Translations under genes and position numbers: made by a program
Shown here: positions 22,679 to 25,034 of the stretch, one piece after another
Layout: the number at the start of each line of letters is the position of its first letter
How positions within the stretch are numbered: the first letter of the stretch is position 1
The notes under the pieces: generated by a model
Told to the model about the DNA's origin: nothing
Databases searched by the model: none
Seen by the model: only the letters and a program-made list of their open reading frames with translations
NCBI GenBank assembly: GCA_039178805.1
Contig: JBCDFC010000043.1
Location: 1 to 25,034, forward strand
Reading direction: 5' to 3'
Source: Thermohalobaculum sp039178805
Lineage (GTDB): Bacteria; Pseudomonadota; Alphaproteobacteria; Rhodobacterales; Rhodobacteraceae
Length of the DNA: 25,034 nucleotides

Positions 22679-23212
22679 CTAGCGGGCGGACTGCGCCGCG
22701 TCCAGACGCGCCTCCTGCAAGGTCCCGAACTTGGATTGGAGCCGCCGGGCGACTTCCGGCGTGACGAATTGGCCGATATCGCCGCGCATCCGGGCGATCT
22801 CTTTGACCAGCTTCGAGGCGATTGCCTGATGCTGAGCCTCGGCCATCAGGAACACCATCTCAATATCGTCGTTGAGGGCGCGGTTCATACCGACCATCTG
22901 GAACTCGTACTCAAAATCGCTGACGGCGCGCAGGCCGCGAATGATCACCTGCGCACCGACTTCCTCGGCAAACTGCATCAGCAAGTTCTCGAAGGGGCGG
23001 ACCAAGATCTCGGTCCCGGTCGCCATGCTGATCGCCGACGCTTCGGCCTCGAGCATCTCGACACGCTCTTCCAACGTGAAGAGCGGCCCTTTGTCCCGAT
23101 TGATGGCGACACCCACGACCAGCCGGTCGACGAGCTTCGCCGCGCGGCGGATCACATCGATATGGCCGAGAGTGACCGGATCGAAGGTTCCGGGATAAAG
23201 ACCGGTTCGCAT
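22679..23212 (-). CDS. coaD: phosphopantetheine adenylyltransferase
   Basis: The 177-residue product is CoaD, the fourth enzyme of coenzyme A synthesis, which joins 4'-phosphopantetheine and ATP to give dephospho-CoA in the cytoplasm. It has the nucleotidyltransferase opening GLYPGTFDPVTLGHIDVIRRA with the TxGH motif, GVAINRDKGPLFTLEER, the RGLRAVSDFEYEFQMVGMNR segment that contacts phosphopantetheine, and HQAIASKLVKEIARMRGDI, the family's ISSTxVRE-like motif. Its length is slightly above the usual 160-165 residues because of a C-terminal extension. A GGGGAG lies 8-9 nt before the ATG. In many alphaproteobacteria coaD follows gyrA; here gyrA is not beside it, and a CBS-domain gene lies upstream instead. 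Confidence 0.96.
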   Translation of the reverse strand: MRTGLYPGTFDPVTLGHIDVIRRAAKLVDRLVVGVAINRDKGPLFTLEERVEMLEAEASAISMATGTEILVRPFENLLMQFAEEVGAQVIIRGLRAVSDFEYEFQMVGMNRALNDDIEMVFLMAEAQHQAIASKLVKEIARMRGDIGQFVTPEVARRLQSKFGTLQEARLDAAQSAR

Positions 23213-23294
23213 GGGCTGGCTCCCCTTGCTGCGCAGGCGGCAGGCAACGCTGGCACGCGCCGCGGGTCAAGGGCGCGCGGGTGAATTGTTGATA

Positions 23295-23309
23295 TGCCGC
23301 CGGGCGGCA
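23295..23309 (-). terminator. possible hairpin after the CBS-domain gene
   Basis: A 6-bp inverted repeat (TGCCGC / GCGGCA) with a 3-nt loop lies 11 nt beyond the CBS gene stop, in the 108-bp gap before coaD. No T-run follows on the minus strand, so it would be a weak or Rho-assisted terminator, or simply a GC-rich palindrome. Confidence 0.3.
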
Positions 23310-23320
23310 GGGTTCAGACT

Positions 23321-23752
23321 TCAGCCGCTCAGCATCGTGGCCATCGCCTCGTTCTCGGCATTGAGCTCGTCGATCCGCGCCTTCACGACGTCGCCGATGG
23401 ACAAGAGCCCCGCAAGCTCGCCATTCGCCATGACCGGCATGTGACGGAACCGACCATTGGTCATGCGCTGGAGCACATTGATCGCCTCGTCATCCGGCGT
23501 GCAGGCTTCGACACGCGGGGTCATGACCGCGTCGACGGGCTTCGACAGCGCCTTCGCGCCCTCGCTGCCGATATGGCGCACCACATCCCGCTCCGACACG
23601 ATGCCGGCGATCGTGCCGCTCGAACTCGTGACGACAAGGGCGCCGATTCCTTTGCCTGCCAACAGGCTGGCAATCTCCGCTACGCTCATCCGCGCTGCGG
23701 CAGTCTCGACATGGGTCGAGCCTTTGAGCTTCAGCACCTGAGCAATCTTCAT
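23321..23752 (-). CDS. CBS-domain pair protein
   Basis: The 143-residue protein is a stand-alone tandem CBS (Bateman) module. CBS1 covers about residues 8-65 (MSVAEIASLLAGKGIGALVV, then GTIAGIVSERDVVRHI) and CBS2 about 78-135 (VMTPRVEACTPDDEAINVLQ, then RFRHMPVMANGELAGLLSIGDVV). The SERDVV and SIGDVV turns are the usual nucleotide-contacting ends. Such proteins bind adenosine nucleotides and act as energy or redox sensors, often through unknown partners. There is no signal peptide, so it is cytoplasmic. A GAGAGGAAA ribosome site lies about 7 nt before the ATG. It is divergent from the arginine-rich gene, with 160 bp between the two starts; a TTGACA hexamer is present on its strand at 23812-23817 but I see no good -10 at the right distance. 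Confidence 0.9.
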   Translation of the reverse strand: MKIAQVLKLKGSTHVETAAARMSVAEIASLLAGKGIGALVVTSSSGTIAGIVSERDVVRHIGSEGAKALSKPVDAVMTPRVEACTPDDEAINVLQRMTNGRFRHMPVMANGELAGLLSIGDVVKARIDELNAENEAMATMLSG

Positions 23753-23912
23753 GGCGTTTCCTCTCTCGTTTTGTATCTTTATTCACTGAGGGTGTGATCT
23801 GCGGCAATCACTGTCAATTGAACGACGCTATTTCGATGCAACGGTCGGCGACGGAATGGTGGTAGCGCGACGTAGGAGCAGTGTAGGCGCACTGCTTTCG
23901 AAAGGAAACGAG

Positions 23913-24635
23913 ATGCGATCTTGGGGAATTCTCGGGCTGGCCGCGGCCGCCGTGATTGGCTTTACGGCCGCGCAGGGACCGGCATTAGCCGATGAGCAGG
24001 ATTTCAAGACGCCGGGCCCCGCGGCTGAGGCGAATGCGTGGATGCCGGAAGCTCTGGGCATCAACAACAGCGATCGCAGGACGCGCGAGGAAAGGCGTCA
24101 GCGGAACCGCGAGCAACGCCAGGGCCGTCGCCAAGAGGGCCGAGAGCAGCGTGGCGAACGGCGTGAGGCCCGGCGCGATCAGCGTCAGGAGCGTCGCCAG
24201 GACGGCCGCGAGCGCCGTGAGGACCGTCGCGAGGGCGGTTGGCAACGTCGCCAGGCCCGACAGGATGCGCAGCGCGACCGTCGTGAATTCCGGAACGAAC
24301 GTCGCGATGATCGCGGGTTCTTCCGCAACGAACGTCGCGACGACCGGCGGGAGTTCCGCGAGGGTCGCCGAGACGATCGCCGTGAGTTCCGCGATGGCCG
24401 CCGCGACGATCGGCGGGAGTTCCGGGAGGGGCGTCGCGATGACCGCCGCGACTTCCGGCAGGACCGCCGCAACGACCGACAGAATTTCCGCTGGGACCGT
24501 CGAGACGACCGGCGCGACTATCGAGCCGATCGCCGGAACGACCGCTGGGGCTATCGCCAGGGTCGCCGCTATGACCGGCGCGAGAAGTCCTACGATACCG
24601 GCCCGGTTCTCATCTTCCGCGGCACCTTCTGGTAG
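23913..24635 (+). CDS. exported arginine/aspartate-rich repeat protein
   Basis: The 240-residue protein starts with a clear signal peptide (MRSWGILGLAAAAVIGFTAA, cleavage probably after ALA), then a short neutral stretch with ALGINNSDRRTREERR. The rest is extremely rich in Arg with Asp, Glu and Gln. From residue about 130 it becomes a tandem array of 11-residue units of the form RRDDRREFREG, about eight copies. The end is GPVLIFRGTFW, hydrophobic and aromatic. The start is set by AAAGGAAA about 5 nt upstream; the frame is open 57 bp further but that would bury the signal peptide. It is not a known enzyme. Similar signal-peptide plus RRDDRR-repeat proteins occur in other Proteobacteria as hypothetical proteins. 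It may bind an anionic polymer (LPS, capsule, nucleic acid) or form a coiled, salt-bridged rod in the periplasm. A terminator hairpin follows. Confidence 0.75.
   Translation: MRSWGILGLAAAAVIGFTAAQGPALADEQDFKTPGPAAEANAWMPEALGINNSDRRTREERRQRNREQRQGRRQEGREQRGERREARRDQRQERRQDGRERREDRREGGWQRRQARQDAQRDRREFRNERRDDRGFFRNERRDDRREFREGRRDDRREFRDGRRDDRREFREGRRDDRRDFRQDRRNDRQNFRWDRRDDRRDYRADRRNDRWGYRQGRRYDRREKSYDTGPVLIFRGTFW
24300..24572 (+). repeat. 33-bp in-frame tandem repeats in the arginine-rich gene
   Basis: Units of 33 bp start at 24300, 24333, 24366, 24399, 24432, 24465, 24498 and 24531, with a partial unit from 24564. The middle copies (24333-24431) are the most alike; outer copies have drifted, especially at the seventh to eleventh codons. 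The unit keeps the reading frame, so copy number can change without breaking the protein. Confidence 0.85.
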
Positions 24636-24663
24636 TTCTACCGTCGGCCACTAACGATATCAG

Positions 24664-24701
24664 GGATCGCCGCGGATCACTCTGCGGCGATCCTTCCTTT
24701 T
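24664..24701 (+). terminator. Rho-independent terminator after the arginine-rich gene
   Basis: A perfect 10-bp inverted repeat (GGATCGCCGC at 24664-24673, GCGGCGATCC at 24684-24693) with a 10-nt loop is followed by TTCCTTTT on the plus strand, 28 nt after the stop. Its second half lies inside the last codons of the convergent uvrA gene. Confidence 0.7.
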
Positions 24702-25034
24702 GCAGCCAGAATATCGCGCATATAGCGGCCGGTATGGCTCTCGGGCAGGGTCGCGATGTCCTCCGGCGTGCCATTGCCGATGATCCGCCCCCCGCCATCG
24801 CCGCCCTCGGGGCCTAGATCGACGATCCAATCCGCGACCTTGATCACGTCGAGATTGTGCTCGATCACGACGACCGTGTTGCCCTGCTCCACCAGTTCCT
24901 GCAGCACTTCTAAGAGCTTGCGCACATCCTCGAAATGCAGGCCCGTCGTCGGCTCGTCCAGGATATAGAGCGTCTGCCCAGTCGCCTTGCGCGCAAGCTC
25001 CTTCGAGAGCTTTACCCGCTGCGCCTCACCGCCC
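24677..25034 (-). CDS. uvrA: UvrA excinuclease subunit, C-terminal fragment (cut by the window edge)
   Basis: The last 118 residues of UvrA are visible. They begin inside the second ABC signature (GGEAQRVKLSKELARK), then the Walker B strand LYILDEPTTGLHFEDVRKLL, the switch His in VVVIEHNLDVIKVADWIVDL, and the family-typical GPEGGDGGGRIIGNGTPEDI, ending TGRYMRDILAAKGRIAAE. UvrA is the ATP-dependent DNA damage sensor of nucleotide excision repair and loads UvrB. The catalytic Glu and switch His are both intact. The start lies beyond the right edge. The gene converges on the arginine-rich gene with a 41-bp gap. Confidence 0.97.
   Translation of the reverse strand, partial: GGEAQRVKLSKELARKATGQTLYILDEPTTGLHFEDVRKLLEVLQELVEQGNTVVVIEHNLDVIKVADWIVDLGPEGGDGGGRIIGNGTPEDIATLPESHTGRYMRDILAAKGRIAAE

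Noticed and set aside
23789..23817. Sigma-70 promoter for the CBS gene based on TTGACA at 23812-23817
   Set aside because: At 16-18 bp spacing the -10 position reads about CACCCT, which is too far from consensus.
24185..24472. Ser/Arg-rich minus-strand ORF across the 33-bp repeats
   Set aside because: It is the mirror of the repeat array; the plus-strand frame has a signal peptide, a ribosome site and a terminator.
24300..24572. Repeat array considered as a CRISPR
   Set aside because: The units are contiguous 33-bp coding repeats without unique spacers.

Overview
The window is GC-rich, densely packed bacterial chromosome, most likely from an alphaproteobacterium. I infer this from the style of the CoaD and UvrA sequences and from a capsule locus that resembles the rhizobial rkp-1 K-antigen region (and the wcb region of Burkholderia); no species can be named from the sequence alone. 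About 1-21,900 is a capsule or cell-surface glycoconjugate locus. About 22,000-25,034 is housekeeping: a periplasmic cyclophilin, coaD, a CBS-domain protein, an arginine-rich exported protein, and the 3' end of uvrA running off the right edge. No stretch longer than about 300 bases lacks a gene, and I saw no tRNA, rRNA, CRISPR array or insertion sequence.

Capsule region. From the left there is a possible tail of a plus-strand gene, an unrecognised minus-strand protein, and a plus-strand KpsE-type polysaccharide co-polymerase. Then comes a tightly coupled minus-strand operon (transcribed from about 9645 down to 2342): a polysaccharide pyruvyl transferase (PPT) family protein, a 41-residue small ORF, a protein with two fused PPT domains, a large GT4-type glycosyltransferase, and a KpsT-like ABC ATPase. 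Every junction in this operon overlaps by 1 or 4 bases. Divergent from it, on the plus strand, is a 2780-residue reducing polyketide/fatty-acid synthase (KS-AT-DH-degenerate MT-structural KR-ER-KR-ACP, no thioesterase), followed by an alpha-oxoamine synthase. A convergent short-chain dehydrogenase and a KpsS-like protein complete the set.

How the parts could work together. A reducing synthase without thioesterase, an alpha-oxoamine synthase and a ketone-reducing SDR are the same trio that builds the sphinganine-like backbone of fumonisin. The local hypothesis is therefore that this locus makes a dedicated amino-alcohol (sphingoid-like) lipid on which KpsS starts the capsule linker, while the GT and PPT proteins build or decorate the glycan and KpsE takes part in export.

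The most unusual points are: a G10 homopolymer inside the synthase gene, where gain or loss of one base would stop translation before ER, KR and ACP (possible phase variation); a KpsT-like protein that appears to have lost the Walker A Lys, the catalytic Glu and probably the switch His, and that carries a 200-residue disordered tail; a first PPT domain that has lost the conserved SLHG motif; and a secreted Arg/Asp-rich protein made of 33-bp tandem repeats. KpsM, KpsD, KpsC and Kdo synthesis genes are not in this window.
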